DNA of 64,000 nucleotides, from NCBI GenBank assembly GCA_905221605.1, contig CAJNDS010002240.1, forward strand, positions 209,501 through 273,500, read 5' to 3'. The notes under the pieces are model-generated. The model searched no databases and was not told the DNA's origin. It saw nothing but the letters and a program-made list of their open reading frames with translations. The translations under genes were made by a program, and so were the position numbers. Position 1 is the first letter of the stretch. Every line of letters starts with the position of its first letter. Of this stretch, positions 20,760 through 33,200 are shown piece by piece. The stretch is from Symbiodinium natans (taxonomy: Eukaryota; Sar; Dinophyceae; Suessiales; Symbiodiniaceae).

Positions 20760-23700
20760 CAAGACGAATAGGAAGCTCTTTAATGTAAGAGGTAGGAAAT
20801 GGCAGAGCTGAGCGCTCCTCCTACCTAGTGACAGGAAATGAAAAATACAGAGAGCTTCCATCCGTTTTACGAATGAGTTCCTTTATCTCTGAATAGGAGA
20901 TGAATGAGCTCCTCTATCTTCTCAAAGGAAATTCAAGAATGGAAGCGAACGAAGTCCGCTATCTTTTAATGCGTAGAAAGAGTGAGAGAGGGGAGCCCTC
21001 TCATGACCTATTTAGGAGACAGAAGAGATAGCAAAGCTTGCTCACTGCGCATTTAGAAGCGGAAGTGAAAGAGAAAGCAAGGGCACTCTGTCACTTCTTA
21101 CAAAGAGATAGAAGAGCTTTCGGATGACCTCTTAAAAGGTAGAAGAAACTCTCTCAAGCAAACGATTGAGATTGACGAGCTGTGTCATGTCCCATGTAAG
21201 GGATAGAGAAAGTCCTTCAAAACTTTGTTTAGGGCAAAGGAGAGATCTCAAGCAAAAAGGTAGAAGAGCTCTGTCATTTCCTATAAGAGATAAACGGCTT
21301 CTTTCATTACTTGACAAACTATTTCTGAAAAATAGACATAATAGAGAACTCCTCTTTCATTTCCTGCAAGAAGATGGAGCAGGTGTCTCATGACCTATTG
21401 CGAGATAGAGAAGCTTTTTCATGTAAAAGATAGGAAATGGTAGAGCTGCGAATTCTTCTACCTATTGACGACATATGACAACGATAGGACATGAGCGAGC
21501 TCTTATGATCTCTTATGTAGTACCAGTGCATTCTTCTATCTCTGAGTAGGAGATGAAAGAGCTCCTCTATCTTCTCATAGGAAACAAAAGAAGTCCTGTA
21601 TAGGAAACGAAAAGACCCTTTGATAAACCAACAAAAGAACGGACATGAGTTGATGTCATCCATCTTGTTAATCATCATGAGAGATGGGACATGAAAGAGC
21701 TCCTCTTTTGTTTGGAAATGAACTAGTTTTTTTTGAGTGAAGGATCTCTCTTTCGAATAAACGAGATATCTCTTCTAGGTCCCTCTGTCTCGTAAGTGGA
21801 AATGAAAGCGTCCTCCCCCCCTCCCCCTCCCCTCTAACTTCTCATAGAAAATTGTAAAAATGGAAATGGACGATGCCCTGTATCTTTTCATGCAGCATAT
21901 GAGAGAGCTCCTCTCTCTCCTAATGGGGCATGAAATTCCTCCTTTGTTTTCAATGAAAGATCTCTCTCTCGAGGAAATGAGATGTTCTATATCTCTTTCT
22001 AGGAAACATTTCAAGTAGGAGAAAGGCTCCTCTCATGTAAAAGATAGAGATTGATGAGTTGCGGCGTGTCCTATTTAAGGGATAGAGAAAGCCCTGCGAA
22101 ACTGTTAGTTAGAGTAAAGGAGAGATCTCAAGTAGAAAAGGTAGAAGAGCTGTGTCATTTCCTATGAAGAGATAAACGGCTTCTCTGATGACCTCTTCAT
22201 TGATAGAGAAGCTATTTCTGAAAACTCGACATAGTAGAGAACTCTCTCTCTCATTTCCTGCGAAAAGCTAGAGGAGGTCTCTCACGACGTATTGCGAGAT
22301 AGAGAAGCTCTTTCATGTACCAGATAGGAAACGGTAGAGCTGAGGATTCCCCTACCTATTGACGACATATGAAAAAGATAGGACATCAGAGAGCTCTTTT
22401 GATCTCTTACGCATTACCAATGTACTCTTCTATCTTTGAGTAGGAGATGAAAGAGCTCCTCTAATCTTCTCATAGAAACAAAAGAAGTCCTGTATAGGAA
22501 ACGAAAAGACCCTTTGATAAACCAACAAAAGAACGGACATGAATCGATGTCATCCATCTTGTTAATCATAATGAGAGATGGGACATGAAAGAACTCCTCG
22601 TTTGCTTGGAAATGAACTAGCTTTTTTTCTGCGTGAAGGATCTCTCTTTCGAATAAATGAGATATCTTTTCTATGTCCCTCTGTGTCGTGTTTGGAAATG
22701 AGAGAGCCCTCCCCCCCCCCCCCTCTCCTCTATCTTCTCATAGAAAATGGAAATGAACCATGTCCTCTTTCTTCTAATGCAGAATGCGAGAGCTCCTCTC
22801 TCTCTCCTAATGGGACATGCAAGTCCTCCTGTATTTTGTTTTCAATGAAAGATCTCTCTCTCTCTCTCTCTCTCTCTCGAGGAAATGAGAAGAGGCAAGG
22901 GCGGTCTCTCATTTCCTACAAAGAGAGGGGCTTTCAGAGGACCTATTAAAAGATAGAAGAAGTTCTCTCACGTAGAAGATAGAAATTGATGAGTTGTGCC
23001 CTGTCCCATTTAAGGGATAGAGAAAGTCCTGCAAAACTGTTAGTTAGAGTAAAGGAGAGATCTCAAGTAGAAAAGGTAGAAGAGCTGTGTCATTTCCTAT
23101 GAAGAGATAAACGGCTTCTCTGATGACCTCTTCATTGATAGAGAAGCTATTTCTGAAAACTCGACATAGTAGAGAACTCTCTCTCTCATTTCCTGCGAAA
23201 AGCTAGAGGAGGTCTCTCACGACGTATTGCGAGATAGAGAAGCTCTTTCATGTACCAGATAGGAAACGGTAGAGCTGAGGATTCCTCTACCCATTGACGA
23301 CATATGAAAAAGATAGGACATCAGAGAGCTCTTTTGATCTCTTACGCATTACCAATGTACTCTTCTATCTTTGAGTAGGAGATGAAAGAGCTCCTCTAAT
23401 CTTCTCATAGAAACAAAAGAAGTCCTGTATAGGAAACGAAAAGACCCTTTGATAAGCCAACAAAAGAACGGACAGGAATCGATGTCATCCATCTTGTTAA
23501 TCATAATGAGAGATGGGACATGAAAGAACTCCTCTTTGGCTTGGAAATGAACTAGTTTTTTTCTGAGTGAAGGATCTCTCTTTCGAATAAATGAGATATC
23601 TTTTCTATGTCCCTCTGTGTCGTGTTTGGAAATGAGAGAGCCCTCCCCCCCCCTCTCCTCTATCTTCTCATAGAAAATGGAAATGAACCATGTCCTCTTT

Positions 23701-24188
23701 CTTTTAATGCAGAATGCGAGAGCTCCTCTCTCTCTCCTAATGGGACATGCAAGTCCTCCTGTATTTTGTTTTCAATGAAAGATCTCTCTCTCTCTCTCTC
23801 GGAAATGAGGAGAGGCAAGGGCGGTCTCTCATTTCCTACAAAGAGAGGGGCTTTCAGAGGACCTATTAAAAGATAGAAGAAGTTCTCTCACGTAGAAGAT
23901 AGAAATTGATGAGTTGTGCCCTGTCCCATTTAAGGGATAGAGAAAGTCCTGCAAAACTGTTAGTTAGAGTAAAGGAGAGATCTCAAGTAGAAAAGGTAGA
24001 AGAGCTGTGTCATCTCCTATGAAGAGATAAACGGCTACTCTGATGGCTTCTTCATTGATAGAGAAGCTATTTCTGAAAACTCGACATAGTAGAGAACTCT
24101 CTCTCTCTCTCTCATTTCCTGCGAAAAGCTAGAGGTCTCTCACGACGTATTGCGAGATAGAGAAGCTCTTTCATGTACCAGATAGGAA
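20760..24188. repeat. 0.9-kb macrosatellite
   Basis: A GA/TC-rich unit with landmark AGATAGGAAACGGTAGAGCTG recurs near 20790 (diverged), 21424, 22320, 23257 and, truncated, 24178; spacings are about 0.9 kb (896, 937 and 921). Copies 2 and 3 are nearly identical, including poly-C and (TC)n tracts that differ in length. The array ends abruptly at ATAGGAA|GCCGCC. Internally it is made of ~20-bp inverted motifs (GAGCTCCTCTATCTTCTCAT). ORFs are repeat-derived. Confidence 0.9.
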
Positions 24189-24780
24189 GCCGCCCTCAAC
24201 CCTACATCCTGAACTTTATATATACCCTAAGTTCATTCTTTTTAGGGTTTAGTTTAGGATTTGTCGTTTAGGATTTACGGGTTTAGGGTTTTGGGGCTTC
24301 GGTTCAGTGAACAATTATCTCAATCAATGAGGAAGTCCGTAACTTCTAGCGTGTATGTTGTTGCAAAGGAACAAATATAAATGAAGCATTTTGCTTTGTT
24401 TTTTAAATACTACACATGCAGGCTAAGCAAAAAGAACCCTAAAGGTATCAGCCACATATATATATATATATGTATATTTTTGCATACAATTATATATATA
24501 TATATATGTGGGGGTTTACGAGAATGGGGGTACCCTCCTAGAGGCCCTTTTTGAGGGACTCTACTGTATTTGGGGGTAGAGAGGGGTACCCCTGTTGTAG
24601 GAACCCCCCCATATATTCATATGTATTTATTGTGCTTGTTTTTTGTATGTACATATACTCATTGATATCTTTACACTTTGCTTTTTGGTTGAAAGGGTGA
24701 AGGGTTCTTCTTTGAGGGTTTGGGGTTAAGGAATCAGGGCTTGGGGCTTTCGAGTTTGGGGCTTAGGGCTTAGACAATAC
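24189..24780. other. Spacer with (TA)n tracts and a family-D foldback
   Basis: (TA)n lies at 24459 and 24491. A family-D element lies at about 24507-24617, with GTGGGGGTTTACGAGAATGG and inverted GTAGGAACCCCCCCATAT ends. No gene is seen. Confidence 0.5.
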
Positions 24781-27700
24781 GGAGACAACTCAATCCTTCT
24801 GTCGGTCCAAGGACAGGGGCCAGGCGAATGGTGTGGAATGGAGTCGCTGCATATGAGGGTTTCCGGAATTCGGGGGTGCCTGACTGGTCTCCTTACTCTA
24901 AGGGAATCCTACTACTTGTGGTCGATGTAAGGGGTCCCGTATTTTCCTGAACCCCCATCACATCAGCCCCATAGGTCGATGAGGAACTCCCAGGGCTTAG
25001 GCCTGTAAGCCCCTAACCCGCGTCCAGGCTAGGTTTAGGGTTTAGGGTTTAGGGTTTAGGGTCTAGGGTTTAGGGTTTAGGGTCTAGGGTCTAGGGTCTA
25101 GGGTTTATGGTTTAGGGTTTAGGGTTTAGGGTTTAGGGTTTAGGGTTTAGGGCTAGGGCCAAAAGAATAGTAGGCTCCCAACAAGGGCCACTGGTTGACG
25201 GAGCATGTGCCTTGAACCAACCATGTCTCGGTTGAGGGGCGAAGGAGGGAACTCTGTCCAAGAGCACTTAGAGGTTCAGGGTACTTCTAGGGTTTAGGGT
25301 TTAGGGTTCAGGGTACTTACAACCCAATTCTAAGTGTAGCTATCACCCGCTGATAAGCCCCTTAAGTAACCTCATAGGGTTATACTCGGGTCATAAGTAC
25401 AGTTAGAATTGGGATACTAAGTGCCATGAACATCCGAGTACAGTGCGCTGGGCATGGGACAAACAAGCCTCCCTGGATGGCGATCATTGAGAAGCACACA
25501 CCTTAGGCCCTAAACCCTCCAAAACCCCAAGCCCTAAAAACTTTAATCCCCCTTTCTTATTAAAAAAAAAAAAAAAAAACAAAAAAAAAGCCAACGGCTC
25601 AAAAGTCCCGCCTACCCCCCCCCCCCCCCACAACACGGATGCCTTCTTGAGGGACTTGGAGGAACTGTAAGCTCATCGCCTCCACGCTGGTCTCCCCTGC
25701 CTGCTTCGGGGATGCCAAACTTGGAGGTTCATGGTACTTCGTAACCCAACTATAACTGTACTAAACTTACAAGCCAAGTATAATCCTATTAGGGGGCGTA
25801 AGAGGCTTACAAGTGGCTTATAACTACACTTATATTTGGGTTATAAATACCCTGAACATTACTTTGAGGGTACGAATGAGGGAGAGCTATCTGTCTGATA
25901 TATCGGCCTTCAGGGACTCTTAAGGGATATCAGAGCCTTGCGCGGAGGGCTTTCTGGGGCATAACTTGGGTTCCTGACGGGTGTGGGATGTAAGGCCTAA
26001 TCTTCGATGCTGAGATATACCTACACATGCCTAAACTATATTATGAACCAGGTAAACCCTATCACCTGTAATCGACTGTATTCTAGAATCCTTTGACACC
26101 CTAAATCCTGCAACGCCTAAGCCGCGATGCTGGGGGCTAGGGTTGGTAGGGCCATCGGCTGTCACAATGGTCAATGTCGTCAGGGCTTGGGGTTCAAGAT
26201 TGAGGTTTTGCGGTTGAGTGCTGAGGCTGAGAGGGTCTCCCTAAAGCCTAAACCCTGAACCCCGAACCCTAAACCCCAAACCCCAAACCCTAAACCCTAA
26301 CCCTAAACCCTAAAGCCTAAACCCTATAAACCCTAAACCCTATAAACCCTAAACCCTATAAACCCTAAACCCCGAAGGGTTTCGGCTTAGACTTCTTTTG
26401 AGTGCCAGGGGCCGCGGACTCGGCTTTGGACAACAAGCAACACGCCCCACGAGAGCTGACCATCTAGGATGATGCATTTGGGATGGTTGGGGCCTCGGTT
26501 TAGGGTTTAGGGTTTAGGGTTTAGGGTTTAGGGTTTAGGGTTTATGGTTTAGGGTTTAGGGGTTGGGATGTTCCCCCTTTTTCTAAGTGACGGTCCTTAA
26601 TAGGGATTCTATTACCGCCCATTATAATCCATATTCAGGACTGTTGGTAGCAGAGTCGCGAGCGCTTAGCCCCAAACCGTTCAGCCTCAGCCCAAAACCG
26701 CAAAGTCCTAAACCCTAAACCCAAACCCGAAACCCGAAACCCTAAACCCTAAACCCTAAACCCTGAGCCCTTTGGGCAGAGCCTGAGCCCCCCTAACCCA
26801 GTTTTAGGGTTTAGGGTTAGCCCTCAGGCCTGTACAAGAAGGATTGTACTGCCCCAAACCCCAATCCAAATAACAGGCTTCCCTCCTGATAAGGGCCCCC
26901 AATAAGGTACCCCCAATAAGGTACCCCTAACTTCGGAAACCCCCACTTCGAAATAAGGGACCCCCCCCCCCCCCCCAATATGGACCCCGAAGAGTAGGAT
27001 TCCAGAAAAAATAGGGACCCAAATAAGGTACCCCTAATTTCGGAAACCCCCATATAGGGGTCTGACAGATCTGCTGCTTTTTGTGGCTTAGGGTTTAGGG
27101 TTCAGGGCTAGGGTTTAGGGTTTAGGCTTTAGGGTTTAGGGCTTAGGGTTTAGGGTTTAGGGCTGAGGGTTTCCCAAGCCCCCGTGACTCGCCCTTCCTT
27201 GTGCGTGGATGCGATGACCAGGATCTCCTCCCCTGTACACGGCTCAGAGTTTAGGGTTTAGGGCTAGGGTTTAGGGCTTAGGGTTTAGGGTTTGGGGTTT
27301 AGGGCTTGGGGGCATCCTGATCCCCAAGCCCTAAACCCTAAACCCGAAGCAGGTTTCGTGTTTCAACGAGTTGGGCCCTTTTCCATCTCAGACCCTGAGA
27401 TCCTTTCCCTGAAGCCGAGCTGCTTCAAACCTTGGACTACAGAAATATTTGAGTCAAGGGTTTCGGGTTCAGATCACAAGCCCAAAAATCACAGGCTTAG
27501 GATTTTGGGGTCTGGGCTTCATACACCGAAGTCGTGGAAGAGCTGGAACGCATGTTTGTTGCGGGGCGTGAGACCCTGTAATCCTCATCTTGGGGCGCTG
27601 AGACATGTAAGGAAGGGCCTCGCAGGCTATACCCTCAAAAAGGTGGGACAGGGGGCAGGTAAGGTAGGAGTCAAGTAGGGCAACTGTGGTTGATTCTGGT

Positions 27701-29751
27701 CAAGACCATATACAGGGTACTTATATAACCGTACTTATGAGTCTTAAGCCCTAATTAAACCCTAAACCCTAAACCCTAAAACATACTTATAAGCACCCAT
27801 GAAGCTTCAAGTAGGAGTCAGTTGGGCAGGAGTTTAGGGCCCTTGAGCTTTAGCGCTTCCTTGACCCCAAAAGCCTAAACTAGGGTTTAGGGTTTAGGGT
27901 TTAGGGTTTGGGGTTTGGGGTTTGGGGTTTGGGGTTTGGGGTTTGGGGTTTGGGGTTTGGGGTTTGGGGTTTGGGGTTTGGGGTTTAAAGGATTTAAGGG
28001 TCTTTGGTGGACCCCGAAGTGGACCGCAAGAGCTTGAAGATTGGAGCTCGGGGTCGTTTGCGTCTTGGGGCTCACCGCCGTAAAACCCTGACACCCTGAA
28101 GCCCCCCAAAACCCTCCAAACCCCCCTCCAAACCCCGAAACACACACCCAAACCCCCTGAAACCCTGCAAGCCCCAACATCCCAAGTCCCTAAGCTGCAA
28201 CCGTGATCAGGCGCAGTTGGTTCGGGCTTTGTTGTGCCGTTCTTTGCAGGGTCTCGACTGACGAAGGCAAAGGTTTGCCAAAGGTTACCTGCTCGGCTCA
28301 GCTGGGCTAGGGGGTGTAGGGGTTGAGGGGTTTCGGGCCTTGGGGTTTGAAGGGTTTGGGGGGTCAGGGTTTAGGGTTTAGGGTTTAGGGTTTAGGGTTT
28401 AGGGTTTAGGGTTTAGGGTTTAGGGTTTAGGGTTTAGGGTTTAGGGTTTAGGGTTTAGGGTTTAGGGTTTAGGGTTTAGGGTTTGAAGTTTGAAGGGTTT
28501 GGGGTTGGGGGTTTATGCAGGTTTAGGGCTTAGGGTCTAGGGCTTCAAGCGGTATAGGATCGAGGAAACCAGACATGCGGATCCTTTTTCTCCGCGCCAG
28601 GAAGTCGCAGGTGCAGCCTAAGCAGGATCTGCTTGTAGCACGGTGGAATGATGGTTTAGTGTTAGGGTTTAGGGTTTGGGGGTTAGGGCTGATAAGGGTT
28701 TAGGGTTGTACCCCAAGACACGATACCCTACGGGGCTGGTGTTGGTGTCGCAGTCCGCAATCGTACTACACATCGACCCACAGGGCACCCCTTGCAAAGA
28801 GGTGGCGCGATATTCACTCGAAGAGGACCTGAACAGGACTGGTGATTGACAGTGAAGCAGGGCTTTCTGTGACGCTCAAGGTCATTCTCTCTGAGCGCCT
28901 CTCCATGTCAAAATCAACCCATCCCAAAACAAAAACCTATCAAGAGATGAACGGGAGATGAACGCGATAGGGAATACCCGAAGCCAGGCCAGACCCAACA
29001 AGGTACTACAAACGTCGAGCAACGTAACAAGGCCCGACGACTGCCGCCGGCTGACGTTGCTTTGCGCACTGAACCGTGCAAGCCTAAACTAGTCAGTAAG
29101 AAACGCTGAGCCCATGAACCAGATGAGGGCTTAGAGCTTTGGGGCAAACTGAGCGCCCAAATTGCCGAAACCCGAAACCCCAAATCCTAAACCCCCAATC
29201 CCAACAAACATGAACCCCCCTAAACCCCGAATCCTAAACCCTAAGCCCTCAGCCCTAGACCCTAGACCCTAGACCCTAGACCCTAGACCCTAAACCCTAG
29301 CGGGGGCACCTGGGGAGCAGCTTCCAGGGACTACGTCGGATGGTTGTCGTCATGGGCCTTCCTGGGGCGCGGGGCCTTTTGGGGTTTAGGGTTAAGGGTC
29401 CTATAGGGTTTAGGGTTTAGGGTTTGGGGTTTAGGGTTTAGGGTTCTATAGGGTTTGGGGTTTATGGTGCTGGAAGCAAGTGAACATGATTCATCAGCAG
29501 GTTGCCTCGAAAAGAGAACTGTTTAGGGTCTACTCTATAAACCCCAAAACCTAAAAACCCCTAAGCACGAAACTTGACCAGAAGGCTGAACTTTGTCCCC
29601 TGAACCTGCACCCTAAACCCTAAACCCTAAACCCTAAACCCTAAACCCTAAACCCTAAACCCTAAACCCCCCCCCCAAAAAAAAATAAAAATAAATAAAA
29701 AAATGGTGCTCCACGTCCTCCTCCACTCGCAGCGCTCCAGCTGACCAGGGC
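24781..29751 (-). CDS. Multi-exon minus-strand gene or genes, product unrecognised
   Basis: Candidate exons in transcription order: 29715-29751, 29310-29361, 29014-29083, 28732-28790, 28570-28628, 28202-28288, 27189-27232, 26117-26158, 25170-25253, 24781-24846. Phases are compatible from 29751 to 28202, but two different phase chains satisfy the five, so the protein is not fixed. One gives FSAQSNVSRRQSSGLVTLLD, then NLWQTFAFVSRDPAKNG; the other gives VPCGSMCSTIADCDTNTSP, then ILLRLHLRLPGAEKKDPH. Further peptides are GEEILVIASTHKEGR and TPFHTIRLAPVLGPTEG. Exons are flanked by AG and by GT or GC. Introns contain TTTAGGG/CCCTAAA blocks and foldback elements of families B, C and D. Confidence 0.35.
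25310..25428. mobile_element. MITE-like foldback element, family C copy 1
   Basis: GGTACTTACAACCCAATTCTAA on the left pairs with TTAGAATTGGGATACTAAGTGCC on the right. Copies are at 25733 and 46976; half copies are at 39397 and 52270. Confidence 0.7.
25733..25858. mobile_element. MITE-like foldback element, family C copy 2
   Basis: Ends are GGTACTTCGTAACCCAACTATAACT and its inverted partner TATATTTGGGTTATAAATACC. Interior TTACAAG repeats are present. The outer flank is GAGGTTCATGG, shared with other copies. Confidence 0.7.
26225..26366. repeat. C-rich telomere-like block ending in CCCTATAAACCCTAAA 16-mers
   Basis: Ordinary CCCTAAA units change into three tandem 16-bp units. Confidence 0.8.
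26567..26660. mobile_element. MITE-like foldback element, family B copy 2
   Basis: GGGATGTTCCCCC, then CCTTAATAGGGATTCTA, and inverted TAATCCATATTCAGGACTGTT. It follows directly on a TTTAGGG block. Confidence 0.65.
26885..27055. mobile_element. MITE-like foldback elements, family D
   Basis: Segments GGTACCCCTAA(C/T)TTCGGAAACCCCC occur twice (near 26920 and 27025), with AATAAGG repeats and a poly-C run between. They match fragments at 49566, 55650 and 56100. Confidence 0.6.
27890..27988. repeat. TTTGGGG variant telomere-like array
   Basis: After three TTTAGGG units, about 12 consecutive TTTGGGG units follow. The long Pro/Lys/Thr/Gln ORFs on the minus strand (PKPQTPN repeats) are its translation. 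Confidence 0.95.
28370..28482. repeat. TTTAGGG block
   Basis: About 16 perfect TTTAGGG units. Confidence 0.95.
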
Positions 29752-30206
29752 CTTTCCCGCGCTAGGACAGCACGCCTCCGTCGTCCTGAGGCGGCCCCTA
29801 AGCTAGTTTGTGGGGTTTAGGGTTTAGGGTTTAGGGTTTAGGGGTTAGGGTTTAGGGTTTAGGGTTTAGGGTTTAGGGCTTGGAGCTTCGGGCTTCAAAG
29901 CTTATATAGCTCCCCCCAATGCCAAACCCGGAGGGTCCGTTTGTAGCACCATCATGGACATAGATACCCTGTTTGGTGAACGAAATCCATAGTAGCCCCG
30001 CCCTCTGAATGCGTTGTATGGTGTAGGGCTAAAAGCCGTATACTTTGAACCCCAAACCACCAGCCCCAACGGGCCCAAACCCCCGCCCCCCCCCCCCCCC
30101 TCAGGCACAAAGCACAAAGCGCAAACCCGAAACCCTAAACCAAACCTTGATTCCTGAACCCTAAACCCTACACCCTATACCCTAGATCCTCAACCCTAAG
30201 CCTGGC
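29752..30206. other. Telomere-like blocks and spacer
   Basis: TTTAGGG units at 29816-29880, a unique stretch with a poly-C run near 30088, and degenerate CCCTAAA at 30120-30200. No gene is seen. Confidence 0.6.
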
Positions 30207-33200
30207 CTGCAACAGCGACGCATCCGCAGCAGCCCTTGGCCCCAGGGTTGCGCTCTCAGCAGGCGGCAGGCCCTTAAGGACCACACCTGTGCACGATGGG
30301 GTTGAGGGTTTATAGGGCTTAGAGGGTTTGTAGGGTCTGGAGCGTTTGCTTACAGAGATTTCTGGGGGTTATAGGGTTTTAGGGTTGATGAGGCTTATCC
30401 CCGAACCCCAGAAAGCCTGAACCCTACACCCTAACCCTAAACCCTAAACCCTAATACCTAAACCCTAAACCCTAAACCCTAAGCCCTAAGCCCGAAGCCC
30501 TAAACCCTAAACCCTAAACCCTTAACCCTACCCCCCCCCCCCCCGCCACCCCCCGGCCGCCCCGGGCCTATGAGGATAAGCACGAAGGAGGCCGTCGTCG
30601 CAAGCCAGTTCACGCTCTTCACGTTCTCGACACCTATTCATTTCGGGGTGTAGCGAGTCTAGAGTTAGGGCTTGGGGTGTAAGGTTAATTAAGGGTGAGG
30701 GTTTGGGGTTTAGGGTTTAGGGTTTAGGGTTTAGGGTTTAGGGTTTAGGGTTTAGGGTTTGGGGTTTAGGGTTTAGGGTTTAGGGTTTAGGGTTTAGGTT
30801 TAGGGTTAGTGTTTAGGGTTGAGGGTTGAGGGTTCGGGCTAGGGGCTAGGGGTTTAGGGATTAGGGCTTAGGGTGCAGGGTTTAGGGTTTAGGGCTCTGT
30901 GCAAGGCTCTCGCACGTTACCCCTTCCCCTGGAGTCCAGGAATCGATCCCTAAAGCCCATACCCTAAACCCTAAACCCTAAACCCTAAACCCCAAACCCT
31001 AAACCCTAAACCCTAAACCCTAAACCCAACCCACTGTTCGCCCTTGAAAGCCTAAATCCCTAAACCCTAAACCCTGGGGCTTGGGTTCAAAACGGGTTCA
31101 AGTTGAGGCTTCTGATCGGCCTACCACCGCGGGGAAGGCGAAGGCCATGGCGGACAAGGGTCCGCCGAGTGTGTTAATCACGCCGACCTGGCCCGAACAC
31201 CGAATATGGTTGATTCGAATGGGTATTTGAGCAGGGTATGTATTCATTTTCGGAGGGATGAGAATTATGAGGGTTTGAGTAGGGTATGTATTCATCTTTC
31301 GCAGGGATGAGAAGATATGATAATAGGGGAGAGTATGGTTTTCAGGCTCCTGTATTCAACTTTTCTTAGCTGCCGATTCATATGTGGGCCACTCTGAAAA
31401 CTAGAGTGCCTGTTGTGGGCTGTTACTCTGCGCAAGCACCCCGCAAAAAGACAGCACCAGGTTGAATCTGCCCATCTGATTCAGAGCTGAGCTCCCTCAT
31501 TAAGAGTGCCTCAGCCAATACCTGCTACAGTTCGTCTTAGTATGGCAATTTGCGACTTAGGTACCTTATACTCCCCTATAGATAGCCCTTAAGGCATGAC
31601 AACCCTAAACCCTACATTGCCCTACATCCCAGCCCCCTAAAGCCTTTTTATCCCTTCTTTCTTATTCCTTGCCAAAAAAACAGACTTAGACTTAGTAGCC
31701 CAGTAACACCCTTTTTTGGGGTTGGTTATTTTATAAGTGAACCCAGTACCAAAAAAGTGTAAAGGGTACCCCTGGGCTACCAAGCAGAAAGCTTAAGCAC
31801 GCTCGTAGAATCGAAGGCTTGATCTTGACTGGGTCGAGGGCTTGGGGCGTTAGGGCTGTCGGGTTAGGGGTTTGGGGGCTTAGGGGCTTAGGGGTTTGGG
31901 AGTTTTGGAGTTTTCGGGTTTGGGGGTTTGGGGCTTTGGGGTTTTACAGTTTTGGGGTTGGGAATTTAGGGTTGAATGCTTAGGGTTTGGGGGTTTATGA
32001 GGGAACCTTACTAACCTACCTGGCCGCAAAAAACCAGGTACCGCATCCTATGAGAGGTTTGGAGGGCTTCCGGCTTGCGGCCTTCGATATGCAAGAATCA
32101 TCAACATGGTAGCCCAGCAACCATATTCTGATAAGGGCACCCTTTTTTTGGGTTGGCTATTTTATCAGGGAACCATGTAGAAAAAGGGTAAACACTGGGC
32201 TACCAAGTCAACAAAAGGACAATGGAAACAAGGCAAACTTGGCCACTTAGGCACTGAAACACCTGATCTTGGAATCAGAAACCCGATCAGAAGCCCTGAG
32301 CCTGAATCCTCAGACTCTTCTAATAGCTAGGTCTAGCTAGTCTGTCTCCCCAAATGTGCGAAGAAACCCATAGCGCATTGAAGCGCTTGATGAGCCGCGC
32401 GTTGAAGTAGTACCTATGGGATGGTGATACCCGAAACACATAAAGGGTTTAGGGTTTAAGGTGAACCACCTGTGATATCAGGGATGAGGATCAGGCATTT
32501 GAGGGAGGAGGGTCCGGGTGGGGGGGGAGGGGGGGAGGTACCCAGAAAAGCTGGGTTAAGGGCTTGTGGCTCAGGGTGGTAGACCCTCACATGAAGGTTT
32601 AGGGCTTAGAGCTATAACATCCCCTTGTATTGAAGGCAACGAAAGGAAGAGAATTGACGGCCTCGCCTTAGCGTTGTTGGAGTCATCTTCTACCTACCAT
32701 TCAGCCCTAAACCCTAAACGCTTCATCTTACACCTTGCCATCTACCGTCATCTGGCCCTAAAGGGTTCTCTCAAACTACTCCGGATATATGGCCCCCGTA
32801 TTACCGTAGGGGATGCCCTAAACCCTAAACCCTAAACCCTAGACCCTAGACCCTAAACCCTAGACCCTAGACCCTAAACCCTAAACCCTAAACCCTAACC
32901 CCCTAACCCCCTAAACCCCTAAACCCTAACCCTGAAGAAAAGGTCCCCAAAAATCCCAGGGTACAACCTCAGGGGTCAAGATAGAGTCCCTAGCAATAGA
33001 ACCCAGAATGCGCCACACTTCAGGGCTGACAACACCCGGCCAGCCTTGGGTTTAGGGTTTAGGGTTTAGGGTTTGGGGTTTAGGGTTTAGGGTTTAGGGT
33101 TTAGGGTTTAGGGTTTAGGGTTTACGGTTTACCGCCCAACATGAACAGCACAAGCTTGCGGTTGGCGAGTGGCATTCCTGCGTGCGAGAGCGCGTAGACC

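Noticed and set aside
27887-28180. Pro/Lys/Thr/Gln repeat ORFs
   Set aside because: They are translations of TTTGGGG and TTTAGGG arrays.
28770-28862. Plus-strand ORF reading SAIVLHIDPQGTPCKEVARY
   Set aside because: It is attractive, but the minus strand of the same island joins its neighbours in phase with AG/GT ends and fits the local strand.
31125-31187. Naming the 30-35 kb gene an amino-acid/auxin permease
   Set aside because: Only one exon resembles such a helix, and neighbouring exons in the same chain look soluble.
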